This document shows, one piece after another, positions 51,172-60,200 of a stretch of DNA of 64,000 bases. The translations under genes and the position numbers were made by a program. The notes beneath the pieces are model-generated. The model was not told where the DNA came from and made no database searches. It saw only the letters and a list, made by a program, of their open reading frames with translations. This DNA is from Cuneatibacter sp. NSJ-177. Its GTDB lineage: Bacteria > Bacillota > Clostridia > Lachnospirales > Lachnospiraceae. Where the stretch lies: positions 248,001-312,000 of the forward strand of contig NZ_JALIFO010000001.1 in NCBI RefSeq assembly GCF_022867805.1, written 5' to 3'. Within the stretch, counting starts at the first letter, position 1; each line of letters begins with the position of its first letter.

Positions 51172-53028
51172 ATGGAACAGAAAGAGATTACCATTATTGC
51201 ATCGGACCTGCTGGGAGCGGAAAAGGCACAAAATGTGGTTCGGCAGATGAAGGCAGGCTGCCGTGTGATTTTTTCTGGCTTGGAGGAACTGCCGGAGGTG
51301 GCGAAAAGCCAGGTAGAGCAGGGGGCTAAAGTGCTGATCGCCTTTGGCCTCTTCGCAAAGATTATCCGGCAGAACGTGGATGTGCCGGTGATTATGGTGG
51401 ATCTTCTGGCGGATGACGTGCTGGAAGGGCTGCTCCAGGCCGCGGAGATTGGAAAACGGATCGCAATCGTCGGATTTCGGAAGGTATTAAAAGATGTATT
51501 TCGCATCCGCCGCCTGCTTTCTGTGGATCTGGTGGACATTCCCACGGTGATGCCGGAGCAGCTGCCAGAGATTTTTAAAAACTTAAAGGACGTGGATGTC
51601 CTGGTCGGCGGGTATTACCAGGTGCCGCTGGCGAAAAAATGCGGTATCCGCACGGTGCTGGTAAAACCGAGGGATGAGGAGATTGCCAAGGCGGTTCAGA
51701 TGGCAAAGGCCTATTTGGAAAAGGAGGACGCGGTATCGGAGGGCGTGGCCCCGATGGCGGAGTCTTCGGTATACGCTTCCATTACCGTGGACAGCTTTGG
51801 CAATATTGTGATGATGAACCGGTTGGCAGCCGAATATCTCGGTGTCAGCCAGTTGACTGCCGTCTCCTTCTCCATGGAGGATGTGTGCCCTCAGTTTACG
51901 CGGGTGATCGACTCAATTGCGAACCGCAGGGCCTATCTGAACCAGATTGCCAAGATTGAGGAAAAAGTATTCCTGTATCATGCGGAGCCGATGTTTCGGG
52001 ACGAAGAGCTGCAGGGGGTGAACGTGACGTTCCAGGACGTTAACATGGTTCTGGGCGCAGAAGCCAGCATCCGCAGGAAGCTGACCAGCAAGGCCAATCA
52101 GGCGGAGTATTCGCTGGATCAGATCCATGGCCGGAGTTCCGGTATGACACAGGTTTTAAAACTGGCGCTGAAGTATTCCAAGGTGGAGGAAACCGTGCTG
52201 ATCCTCGGAGAAACCGGAGTCGGTAAAGAGCTTTTCGCCCAGGGTATCCATCGGGCCAGCAACCGGAAGGACGGACCGTTTGTCGCGATCAACTGCGCCT
52301 CCCTTCCGGAGAGCATCCTGGAAAGCGAGCTGTTCGGCTATGTAAAAGGCGCTTTCACCGGCGCGGACCGGGAGGGAAAAAGAGGTCTCTTCGAGTATGC
52401 CCACACGGGCACCATCTTTCTTGATGAGATTGGGGAGATTTCCCTCTCGCTGCAGGGGAAGCTGCTCCGGGTGCTGCAGGAACACAGCATCCGGCGGATC
52501 GGCGGAGAAAATCCGATTCCTGTGGATATCCGAGTGATCGCAGCCACAAACCGAAATTTGATCGCCATGGTCCGGGATGGGACATTCCGCGGCGACCTGT
52601 ATTTCCGGATCAATGTACTGGGGCTCCGTATTCCGCCGCTCCGTCAGCGGAAAGAAGACATTGTCCTTTTGGCTGAAGAATTCCTCTCCGACGCGTCGCT
52701 GCGCAACAGCCGGAACTACTATTTCACCGAAGCGGCTAAAACCGCGATGCTGCGGTACTCCTGGCCCGGAAATATCCGGGAGCTTCAAAACATGGTGCGC
52801 CGGGTAACCGTGATCAGTGATACGGCGAAGATCGACGCGGACGTGGTGGAAGCCTACGTCGAGGAGAATCAGGGACTTTGTCCGGCGAATCCGAAAAAGG
52901 ACGAAAAGAATCCCTATACCCTTGAGGAGGCGCTGGCCTTAGCAGGGAATAACAAAAAGCGGGCGGCGGAGCTGCTGGGCGTCAGCCGGGCAACGCTTTA
53001 CCGCATGCTGGAACGGAAGGAGTCTTGA
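51172..53028 (+). CDS. Sigma-54-dependent activator with PrpR-type sensor
   Basis: 618 residues. N-terminal PrpR_N-like sensor domain (residues ~1-180), a PAS domain (SVYASITVDSFGNIVMMNRLAAEYLGVS, ~195-300), an AAA+ domain with Walker A GETGVGKE (~345-352), the sigma-54 contact loop GAFTGAD, Walker B GTIFLDEIGEI and arginine finger region, then a Fis-type helix-turn-helix (NNKKRAAELLGVSRATLYRML, ~594-614). It should activate the -24/-12 promoter at 49767 when its ligand is present. GGGGAGG precedes the ATG; the next gene starts one base after its stop. Confidence 0.93.
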   Translation: MEQKEITIIASDLLGAEKAQNVVRQMKAGCRVIFSGLEELPEVAKSQVEQGAKVLIAFGLFAKIIRQNVDVPVIMVDLLADDVLEGLLQAAEIGKRIAIVGFRKVLKDVFRIRRLLSVDLVDIPTVMPEQLPEIFKNLKDVDVLVGGYYQVPLAKKCGIRTVLVKPRDEEIAKAVQMAKAYLEKEDAVSEGVAPMAESSVYASITVDSFGNIVMMNRLAAEYLGVSQLTAVSFSMEDVCPQFTRVIDSIANRRAYLNQIAKIEEKVFLYHAEPMFRDEELQGVNVTFQDVNMVLGAEASIRRKLTSKANQAEYSLDQIHGRSSGMTQVLKLALKYSKVEETVLILGETGVGKELFAQGIHRASNRKDGPFVAINCASLPESILESELFGYVKGAFTGADREGKRGLFEYAHTGTIFLDEIGEISLSLQGKLLRVLQEHSIRRIGGENPIPVDIRVIAATNRNLIAMVRDGTFRGDLYFRINVLGLRIPPLRQRKEDIVLLAEEFLSDASLRNSRNYYFTEAAKTAMLRYSWPGNIRELQNMVRRVTVISDTAKIDADVVEAYVEENQGLCPANPKKDEKNPYTLEEALALAGNNKKRAAELLGVSRATLYRMLERKES

Positions 53029-53029
53029 C

Positions 53030-54328
53030 ATGGTCAATACCCTATTGTTTTTTGGATTTATTTTATTGGCATTGATCCTTGGCACCAAGCTGAAAATCAA
53101 TATCGGCCTTGTGGCCCTGGGATTTGCCTTTTTATTGGGAACAACGGCCGGGGGCCTAAGCGCCGGCGGCGTGGTCTCCCTGTTTCCCGTCGCCCTGTTT
53201 TTCAACTTCCTGATCGCTACTTTTTTGTTTGGCTTTGCAGGCGGAAACGGAACGCTGAAGAAGGTGGCGGAACACTTGATTTACACTTGCCGGAATGCCG
53301 GCTGGCTGCTGGGGCTTTTGTTCTTCCTGGTCACGGCGGTGGTGGCTGGCCTTGGCGCAGGCGGAGCAGCTCCGTTTTTTATGTCGGCGATCTGTTTCAG
53401 TTTGGCGATCCAGGCGGGAATCTCTCCCTTACTGGTGCCTGTGGCTGTCTGGACCGCTTCCATGGTGGGCGGAAGCATGCCCTGGACCTCCGGCTACGCC
53501 ACCAATGTCGGACAACTGGAAATTTACTTCGACGCCTCGGTTTCATCCGGGTATGTGGTGGATTTCTTTGTATTCCGGGCGGTTTTCTACACGATTTTGT
53601 ATCTGGTCATGTTTTTTGTGCTGCGTGGCTACAAGGTCAGCCAAAAAGCGATCCAGGTTGCGAAGCCAGAACCCTTTGACGAGAAACAGAAAAAGACGCT
53701 GGCCATTGTCCTGGGAATTATCGCCATGATCGTGGTCCCGGCGGCTGTGCAGCTCATTTGTCCCAACCCGGTGACCGGATGGATCAGCGCCAACTGCAGT
53801 TTTCAGTTCCTGGCGACCATTGGCATTATCCTCAATATCCTCTGGAAGACGGCACCCTATGAAGACGTGCTGAAGCAGAGAGTTCCCTGGGATACACTGC
53901 TGATGCTGTCCTTTACGGGAATGTACATGGCGCTGGCCAAATCCATGGGAATCGTGGACTATATGTCGGAGCTTTTGCAGAATACAATCCCGGCGAATCT
54001 GATCATTCCGGGAATCGTGCTGATCATGTGCGTGCTGAGCTTTTTCGTGTCCGGCGCAGTGATCGTGCCGATGATGCTTCCGCTGCTTTCAGTACTGTCG
54101 GCAGCTTCCGGCGCGTCCACCGCAGCAATCTACTGCGCGACCCAGATGGGGCTGACCGCCAGCAGCATCAGCCCCTTTTCCCAGGGGGGAGCCGCTGCGC
54201 TGACCGGGTGCAGCGATGAAGCCATCCGGAAAAAGCTTTTGAAGCAGCAGACGGTCCTGGCCGGTATCTTTAGTGTGGTATTGGTTCTGGTGGCTGCCTT
54301 CGGCGGATTTTCTATGATGAAAGGATAA
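53030..54328 (+). CDS. Dicarboxylate-carrier-like transporter (MatC type)
   Basis: 432 residues with about 11-12 membrane segments. The N-terminal GTKLKINIGLVALGFAFLLG resembles the MatC_N (malonate/dicarboxylate carrier) domain, and the C-terminal SGAVIVPMMLPLLSVLSAASG and MGLTASSISPFSQGGAAALTG resemble the ion transporter superfamily re-entrant loops. It probably transports a di- or monocarboxylate. AAGGAG, inside the activator's last codons, precedes the ATG, so it is coupled to the regulator gene. Confidence 0.82.
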   Translation: MVNTLLFFGFILLALILGTKLKINIGLVALGFAFLLGTTAGGLSAGGVVSLFPVALFFNFLIATFLFGFAGGNGTLKKVAEHLIYTCRNAGWLLGLLFFLVTAVVAGLGAGGAAPFFMSAICFSLAIQAGISPLLVPVAVWTASMVGGSMPWTSGYATNVGQLEIYFDASVSSGYVVDFFVFRAVFYTILYLVMFFVLRGYKVSQKAIQVAKPEPFDEKQKKTLAIVLGIIAMIVVPAAVQLICPNPVTGWISANCSFQFLATIGIILNILWKTAPYEDVLKQRVPWDTLLMLSFTGMYMALAKSMGIVDYMSELLQNTIPANLIIPGIVLIMCVLSFFVSGAVIVPMMLPLLSVLSAASGASTAAIYCATQMGLTASSISPFSQGGAAALTGCSDEAIRKKLLKQQTVLAGIFSVVLVLVAAFGGFSMMKG

Positions 54329-54384
54329 AAAGGGCGAACCGTCAAGATTGACCGATGTCCGCCCGAAGTGATTAAAGGAGTGAA

Positions 54385-55929
54385 ATGATTTTGAATGATG
54401 TGCCTTATCAAAACGGTGCGTTCCGCGCGGCTTCGCCGGATTCCATGGGAGTTCCGAGCCAGGCGGTGCTGAAATTTTTAAAAGAGCTGGAGCGTCGGTC
54501 GGTGGATATCCAAAGTCTGTATATCTTTCGGGATGGGTATCAACTGATCGGAGCCAACCGGAAACCTTACCGGCCGGATACGCCCCGGCGGATCTACTCG
54601 GCGGCAAAAGCGCTGACCGGCCTGGCAGTGTTGTTTGCTGTGCAGGAAGGGTTGGTTTCCTTGGACACCCGTCTGACGGAGCTGTTTCCGGAAGATCTGC
54701 CGGAGGTGGTGACGGACCGGATTCAGGCATTGACGGTGTGGCATTTGATGACCATGACCACCGGTCACGGGAAGGATACCTTCCGCCCCGTGATCAGCGG
54801 CAAAAACAGTGTCCGGGCTTTTTTAGAGCAGCCGTTGGATTATGAGCCCGGCACCTATTTTCTTTACAACAATGGGGTTCCCCATATCCTGGGCATGATT
54901 GTTCAGAAAGTTTCGGGTCACAATTACATTGACTATTTAAAACCGCGTTTTCTGGATCCGCTGGAAATTTACTGCACGGTGGAAAAGACTGAAAAAGGAG
55001 AGCTGGAGGGGTCCCGAACCGTGTGTACGGCGGAAGGATTTGCCAAGCTGGCCCTCTTTTACCTCCAGGAAGGATCCTGGAACGGCGTACAACTCCTGGA
55101 CCGTGCGTTGATGCAGGCGGCGGGAGCTCGACAGGTTATGTCCGGACGCTGCCCCTCGATCTCTTTTATGCACACGGATCAGATGGCCGGGTATGGGTAT
55201 CAGGTCTGGAGAAATTCCAGAGAAGGATTCCGCCTGGACGGGGGAAGGAGCCAGTTCGGTTTTATTTTCCCTGAAAAGCAGCTGGCGGTTGTCTGCAATG
55301 CCATTGAGGAGGACAGCGGTCTGATTCCGACGATTTTCTGGAATACACTGTTTCCGAAAATCCAGAACGGCCCTGTGGAGGAGACGGCTCGGACCAAGCA
55401 GCAGGCAAAACAGCTGAGCGGCTACCTGGAGGATTGGTCCTGCGCGCCGGAGCTTTTATCCTGTCCTTCGTTTCTGGACGATTATTACGGGAGGACATAC
55501 CGCCTGGCAGAAAATCCATGGAATCTGACCTCGCTTTCCGTCTCCCTCCGCGACGGAGCGCCGCAGATTGATCTGGAGGATGGGGACCGTCATTATGCAG
55601 TGGCCTGCGGCCTGAATGGAGAGTGGGCGGAGAATCCGAGTTTCCCGCCGATGCCGAAAGAAAATGACCGGCTGAATCAGATTTTTGGAATCGAGAAACC
55701 TTTGTATTTGGTCAGCGGAGGCTGGGCTTCCGATTTCTGTTTCGTGTTTCAGGTAAGGGCTACGGATTGGATGGATTACCACACGTTTTATTGCCGGTTT
55801 CACGGGCGGCGTCTCAGCCTTTCGGTTGAGGCTAATATGGAAAAAATGTCTCATATGAGAAAACGGATTCCGATGAAGCCGTGGAAATATCCTGACACAC
55901 CCATTGAAGGCGTGCGGGATGGGGATTAG
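54385..55929 (+). CDS. Serine hydrolase, class C beta-lactamase family
   Basis: 514 residues. The catalytic SxxK is RIYSAAKALTG (residues ~70-80) and the YxN motif is FLYNNGVPHILG (~159-170). The late KTG-like motif is degenerate (LDGGRSQFGFIFP), as in esterase-type members. There is no signal peptide, so it acts in the cytosol. A C-terminal ~130-residue extension follows the catalytic fold. Relatives are esterases, amidases or D-aminopeptidases rather than true beta-lactamases. AAAGGAG precedes the ATG. It probably cleaves a compound imported by the adjacent carriers. Confidence 0.87.
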   Translation: MILNDVPYQNGAFRAASPDSMGVPSQAVLKFLKELERRSVDIQSLYIFRDGYQLIGANRKPYRPDTPRRIYSAAKALTGLAVLFAVQEGLVSLDTRLTELFPEDLPEVVTDRIQALTVWHLMTMTTGHGKDTFRPVISGKNSVRAFLEQPLDYEPGTYFLYNNGVPHILGMIVQKVSGHNYIDYLKPRFLDPLEIYCTVEKTEKGELEGSRTVCTAEGFAKLALFYLQEGSWNGVQLLDRALMQAAGARQVMSGRCPSISFMHTDQMAGYGYQVWRNSREGFRLDGGRSQFGFIFPEKQLAVVCNAIEEDSGLIPTIFWNTLFPKIQNGPVEETARTKQQAKQLSGYLEDWSCAPELLSCPSFLDDYYGRTYRLAENPWNLTSLSVSLRDGAPQIDLEDGDRHYAVACGLNGEWAENPSFPPMPKENDRLNQIFGIEKPLYLVSGGWASDFCFVFQVRATDWMDYHTFYCRFHGRRLSLSVEANMEKMSHMRKRIPMKPWKYPDTPIEGVRDGD

Positions 55930-56027
55930 AACCGGCTTCCTCGGTAAGCGAAGCAGCCGGAAAAAGAAAGAGAGCGGACGGATGGAGGAATTGCGTCCGC
56001 AGGAAAACAAAGAGGAGGAATACATAC

Positions 56028-56882
56028 ATGCCGATACTGAAATTAAAAAATGTAGAATTGTATTATGAAGAGTATGGGGAGGGGGATCGCTATGTGATCC
56101 AGGCCCAGCAGTTTATCAACAGTCATCTCAGTTATGTGAAGACACTGGCGGAAGAGCAAGGGTTTCACGGATATATCATCCGGATCCGGGGGTATGCGCC
56201 CTCGACACTGGTAACAGAAGATCTAGGGGATGACTGGTACGATGTCTGGGCCCAGGATGTCTGCGACTTTGCCGATGCCATGGGAATGGATCGGTTTTTC
56301 TATACCGGCCATTCTCACGGCGCCGGGATTGGCTGGCATCTGTGCATGAACCATGCGGACCGTCTCCGCGGCTTCTTTGCCAGCGGCTGCGGACCTCACA
56401 AGAAGGACGGCCAGGCTACAGGCGGAGCCCGGATGGAGACGATCAACGCGGCAAAGAGCCGGGAGACCTGGGAACCCTATGCGGAGAAACAGGGAACCTA
56501 CTGCGCGAAATATTTTACCTCGGTGGAAAAGGATCCGGTGATCGGGGAAGCCGCTAGGGCTGCCAAAGAGCAGATGATTCAATTTTGGAAGGAGATGCCG
56601 GAAGCGGCAGCCATCCTGAATCCGAGAAAGCCGTTCCCCAAGTGCAAGACCGAGGAGGAATTAATTGAAATTTTAAAGACAATTCATGTGCCGATGCTGA
56701 TGCTGGGCGGATCCGAGGACAACATCAGCAGTCCGGATTTGATGGTGCGGTCCCTGCGCGCGGTTGAGAATTCCAAGCTGATCATCTATCAGGGCGTGGA
56801 CCACGTGGACCTGCCCAACCGGTTCCGGGAAGAGTATGTGAGAGACATTATGGCGTTCTGTGAAGAGCGGGGACTGCTGTAA
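56028..56882 (+). CDS. Alpha/beta-fold hydrolase
   Basis: 284 residues. The nucleophile elbow is YTGHSHGAGIGWHL (GxSxG, Ser at residue ~95), the acid is probably in the MLMLGGSEDNISSP segment and the base in QGVDHVDLPNRF (~271). There is no signal peptide. Substrate unknown. It follows the serine hydrolase by 98 bp with GAGGAGG before its ATG and precedes a terminator, so it closes the sigma-54 cluster. Two hydrolases in one cluster suggest stepwise removal of ester or amide groups from the imported compound. Confidence 0.88.
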   Translation: MPILKLKNVELYYEEYGEGDRYVIQAQQFINSHLSYVKTLAEEQGFHGYIIRIRGYAPSTLVTEDLGDDWYDVWAQDVCDFADAMGMDRFFYTGHSHGAGIGWHLCMNHADRLRGFFASGCGPHKKDGQATGGARMETINAAKSRETWEPYAEKQGTYCAKYFTSVEKDPVIGEAARAAKEQMIQFWKEMPEAAAILNPRKPFPKCKTEEELIEILKTIHVPMLMLGGSEDNISSPDLMVRSLRAVENSKLIIYQGVDHVDLPNRFREEYVRDIMAFCEERGLL

Positions 56883-56907
56883 GAAAAAGCTCAAAGGTTT
56901 CAGAAAA

Positions 56908-56962
56908 AATGCCAAGCGCCCCGGAAGGATTCCTCCGCCGCACTTGGCATTTCCTTTTTTTC
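56908..56962 (+). terminator. Terminator of the hydrolase cluster
   Basis: aaatgccaag (56908-56917) with cttggcattt (56944-56953), an inner GC-rich stem, and CCTTTTTTT. Confidence 0.85.
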
Positions 56963-57005
56963 GTGCTACACTTCTTTTATCATGTGAGAAAAGGAAGTGG
57001 TTTGG

Positions 57006-58370
57006 ATGTCTCAGCAAAAAGGGGATTTTTCTCAGGGAAGCGTTCCGAGAACCATTGTACGGCTGGCGGTTCCTCTGATGGTCGCGCAGATCATCAACGT
57101 ATTGTACAGCATCGTGGACCGGATTTATATCGGTCATATGGAAGGCGTGGGAAAATTGGCGCTGACCGGCGTCGGGGTGGCCTTTCCGATTATTACCGTG
57201 ATCACAGCGTTTACGAACATGTGCGGCATGGGCGGCGCGCCGCTTTTTTCCATGGAAAGGGGCAAGGGAAATGAGGAGCGGGCCAGGTCCATCATGGGAA
57301 ATGCCTGCACGATGCTGCTGATCTTGGCGGCCCTGCTGACCGTGCTGGCGTTGGCTTTCAAACGGCCGGTGCTCTACCTGTTCGGCGCTAGCGATGATAC
57401 CTTCCCTTTTGCCGACGATTACCTGACGATCTACTTGTTTGGGACCGTGTTTTCCATGCTGGCAACGGGGCTGAATCCTTTTATCAACGGCCAGGGCTTT
57501 GCCGCCACCGGGATGCTGACCGTGATGATCGGCGCGGTGACCAATATTATTTTGGACCCGATTTTGATTTTTGGCTTCGGAATGGGGGTAAAGGGTGCTG
57601 CCCTGGCCACGATTTTGTCCCAATTCATCTCAGCCGTGTGGGTGCTGCATTTCCTGACTGGAAAGAAGGTGACAATCCGTCTGGAACGGCGCTGCCTTCG
57701 CCTGTCTGGCTGGATTGTCAAATCAATTTTAGGTTTGGGCTTATCTCCCTTTATCATGTCTATGACCAACAGCGCCGTTCAGATCATGTATAATTCTTCG
57801 CTGCAAATGTACGGCGGAGATATTTATGTGGCGGTTATGACTGTGATTACCTCGATCCGGGAAGTGATTTTGATGGCGCTTCACGGCGTGACCAACGGAG
57901 CCCAGCCGGTGATTGCCTACAATTATGGAGCAAAGCTATATGACAGGACCCGTGAGAGCATTCGGTTTTTAGGAAAGTTTGCAGTCCTGTACACGCTGGT
58001 GGTCTGGCTGGTTCTCCTGGCGATTCCTGGCCCGATTCTACATATTTTTAACGGGGATCCGGATTTGATCGAGACCGGAGAAAGCGCGGTTCGCCTGTTC
58101 TTCTCCATGCAGCTTTTCATGGCGCTGCAGACCACCGGACAGAATACATTCCTCTCTCTTGGCATGGCGAAACAGGCCTCGTTCTTTTCCTTGTTCCGGA
58201 AGGTGATTCTCGTGATTCCTTTGATCTTGATTTTGCCGAGATTGGGATTGGGGACTACGGGGATCTTTCTGGCGGAGCCAATCTCCGACGTGATCGGCGG
58301 GACGGCTACTTTTACAACGATGATGCTGACGGTTTGGCCAAAGTTAAAAGGAAAGCAGGCAGATACCTAA
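57006..58370 (+). CDS. MATE-family efflux transporter
   Basis: 454 residues from the ATG at 57006 (AAGGAAG upstream). Twelve membrane segments are visible. MatE signatures are VRLAVPLMVAQIINVLYSIVDRIYIGHM, MCGMGGAPLFSMERGKGN, and HGVTNGAQPVIAYNYGAKLYDRTRESI in the second half. It is related to, but clearly distinct from, the MATE pump at 43395 and has no regulator beside it. Expected role is Na+- or H+-driven export of drugs or metabolites. Confidence 0.92.
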   Translation: MSQQKGDFSQGSVPRTIVRLAVPLMVAQIINVLYSIVDRIYIGHMEGVGKLALTGVGVAFPIITVITAFTNMCGMGGAPLFSMERGKGNEERARSIMGNACTMLLILAALLTVLALAFKRPVLYLFGASDDTFPFADDYLTIYLFGTVFSMLATGLNPFINGQGFAATGMLTVMIGAVTNIILDPILIFGFGMGVKGAALATILSQFISAVWVLHFLTGKKVTIRLERRCLRLSGWIVKSILGLGLSPFIMSMTNSAVQIMYNSSLQMYGGDIYVAVMTVITSIREVILMALHGVTNGAQPVIAYNYGAKLYDRTRESIRFLGKFAVLYTLVVWLVLLAIPGPILHIFNGDPDLIETGESAVRLFFSMQLFMALQTTGQNTFLSLGMAKQASFFSLFRKVILVIPLILILPRLGLGTTGIFLAEPISDVIGGTATFTTMMLTVWPKLKGKQADT

Positions 58371-58447
58371 GCGATTTTTCGAATTCTTCCTGGAAACATC
58401 CGGGCACGAGACCATAGAAAACATGTGGTATGCTAAATTTTATATTC

Positions 58448-58496
58448 CTGTGGAGAGGGGCGGATTCTGTTTCAAAGAATCCGCCTCTCTCCACAG
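58448..58496. repeat. 21-bp hairpin containing the galK stop codon
   Basis: ctgtggagaggggcggattc plus one base (58448-58468) pairs with 58476-58496 over 21 positions with a single G-U. The last seven codons of galK form one arm and its stop codon lies in the seven-base loop. No T run follows on either strand. It lies between the convergent MATE and galK genes. Confidence 0.75.
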
Positions 58497-59698
58497 GGCA
58501 GAACCTGTAAGATCTGACAGGCATCCTCCCCAAAAATCCGATTCATTTCTTTTTGATACAAATCCAGCCGCTCATCCGGAACAAACGCCTGGATGGTTCC
58601 GGCAAAGCCGCCGCCATGGACCCGGCAGGCGCCTTTTTTGCCAAGTACGCGGCTGCTTTCCGCGAGAGCCACGGCGAGACTTTGATTCTGCGGATCTCTC
58701 CGGACGGTCACGTTCTGCAAAAACTGGAAGGAAGAAAGTCCGGATTCCCGGACGAGATCGAGAAATTCTTCAAAATCTTCCCGAATCAACGCATCTGCCT
58801 CCAAAAGAACCCTGCGCTCCTCCTCAAAGAAGTGCAGGGCCCGAAGGACCGGGCGGTCGCCCAGGCGTTTTCGAAGAGCAGGAAGATCGGAATAAAACAG
58901 TTCTTCCGGAACCTCCCGAAGAACTGTTTTTCCATAGCAGGAGGCAACCGCCTTCATGTCCATGGGGATTTCAGCATAATCGGCAGTCAGGTCCGCATGA
59001 GACCCATAAGTATTGACTACGCATAGATTCCAGCCGGCTTTGTTCCATTCGGCTGGGATCTCCCGAACCAAAGGTTGGTTTGGGTTTTTAAAATCGATTT
59101 GAATCAGGCCGCCGGCCGCGCAGGCCATCTGATCCATCAGGCCGCTGGGTTTGCCGAAGAACCGGTTTTCCGCCTCCTGGGCAGCTTTGGCAAGTTCCGA
59201 GTAGGGAAGCCGTCCGCCGCCGAAAAGCCCATTGATGACGGCTCCGATGGCCACTTCAAACGAAGCGGAGGAGGAAAGCCCGCTTCCAGCGGGCACCTCG
59301 CTGGTCAAGTAAGCAGAGAATCCTCCTACCGGGATCCCTCGATCCCGGAGGGACCGGGCTGTGCCGCGGATCAATGCGGCGGTGGTGCCGGTTTCTTCCG
59401 GGTGTACGTCAAGGCCGGACACCGGAAAAGTGATTTCACCGTAGCCTTCGGAAAAGATGGCGACCTGTCCGTCTTCCCGAACCGCGGCAGCGGCCAGAGT
59501 TTCCCGGTCGATGGCCGCGGCCAAGACCATTCCGTTTTGATGATCGGTGTGATTGCCGCCGATTTCCGTTCGTCCCGGCGCAGCAAAGACGCCGGGATCA
59601 CCGGCTCCGAAATGTTCTCGGTAATGGGAGAGCAGCTTGGTGATTTTTGTGTTCTGCCTTTCCGCGAGATCCGTTTTTGACTGATTAGTACACTTCAT
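58472..59698 (-). CDS. galK: Galactokinase
   Basis: 408 residues from the ATG at 59698; a GTG at 59749 would extend further into the upstream gene, and neither start has a strong ribosome site. GHMP kinase signatures: FAAPGRTEIGGNHTDHQNGMVLAAAI (galactose-binding signature, GRTEIGGNHTDHQ), VPAGSGLSSSASFEVAIG (ATP loop) and CRVHGGGFAGTIQAFVP. The enzyme makes galactose-1-phosphate for the Leloir pathway. No galT or galE lies beside it. The start overlaps the end of the preceding gene by 14 bp, which implies coupling. Confidence 0.93.
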   Translation of the reverse strand: MKCTNQSKTDLAERQNTKITKLLSHYREHFGAGDPGVFAAPGRTEIGGNHTDHQNGMVLAAAIDRETLAAAAVREDGQVAIFSEGYGEITFPVSGLDVHPEETGTTAALIRGTARSLRDRGIPVGGFSAYLTSEVPAGSGLSSSASFEVAIGAVINGLFGGGRLPYSELAKAAQEAENRFFGKPSGLMDQMACAAGGLIQIDFKNPNQPLVREIPAEWNKAGWNLCVVNTYGSHADLTADYAEIPMDMKAVASCYGKTVLREVPEELFYSDLPALRKRLGDRPVLRALHFFEEERRVLLEADALIREDFEEFLDLVRESGLSSFQFLQNVTVRRDPQNQSLAVALAESSRVLGKKGACRVHGGGFAGTIQAFVPDERLDLYQKEMNRIFGEDACQILQVLPCGERRIL

Positions 59699-60092
59699 CG
59701 CATCCGCTGCATCCGTCGCCGCAGCTGCATTCGGAATCTCCGTCTCCACAGCAGCCGCCCTGGCTGCCGCAGCTGGGAAAACGTTTGGCCGCCAGCTGGT
59801 CCTGCAAGAATTCCTGCACTTTCTCGTCGGCTTTCCCTAAAACGCCCCACTGGAACATAATTCCCTTTTCGTCGAGGAGAGCGATGGTTTTTCCCGCCAC
59901 CGCGCCGCACAGCAGCATCTTTACATTGGCGGCCGCAAGAAAGTCAGTCAGGATTTCGGCGCCGGAGCCTCCGGCCGCCATGGTCAGTTCTTTCACGACC
60001 TGATCGTTTTCGGTATCGTAAAGCTTGAACATGGTGGCCTGCTCAAAAGCAGGAACCACCATGCCGTTTTCGTAGGGGACTGCAATTCTCAT
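59685..60092 (-). CDS. NifX/NifB-type dinitrogenase cofactor-binding family protein
   Basis: 135 residues from the ATG at 60092 (GGAGGAATA upstream). The first ~100 residues follow the Nitro_FeMo-Co fold: MRIAVPYENGMVVPAFEQATMFKLYD and AEILTDFLAAANVKMLLCGAVAGKTIALLDEKGI. The C-terminal ~30 residues are exceptionally rich in Cys, Gly and Asp (about nine cysteines; CCGDGDSECSCGDGCSGCDE). No nitrogenase genes are present, so a metal or iron-sulfur handling role is more likely than cofactor assembly. It lies directly upstream of galK. Confidence 0.85.
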   Translation of the reverse strand: MRIAVPYENGMVVPAFEQATMFKLYDTENDQVVKELTMAAGGSGAEILTDFLAAANVKMLLCGAVAGKTIALLDEKGIMFQWGVLGKADEKVQEFLQDQLAAKRFPSCGSQGGCCGDGDSECSCGDGCSGCDEVY

Positions 60093-60200
60093 GGGATATT
60101 CCTCCGTATTTTTTTCGCTTTTATCAGTATAAATCATTTTGCATTCTCTGGCAAGAGCTCCCCTTCTCCCATAGAATTTTCCAGACATCCACCGGACCTG

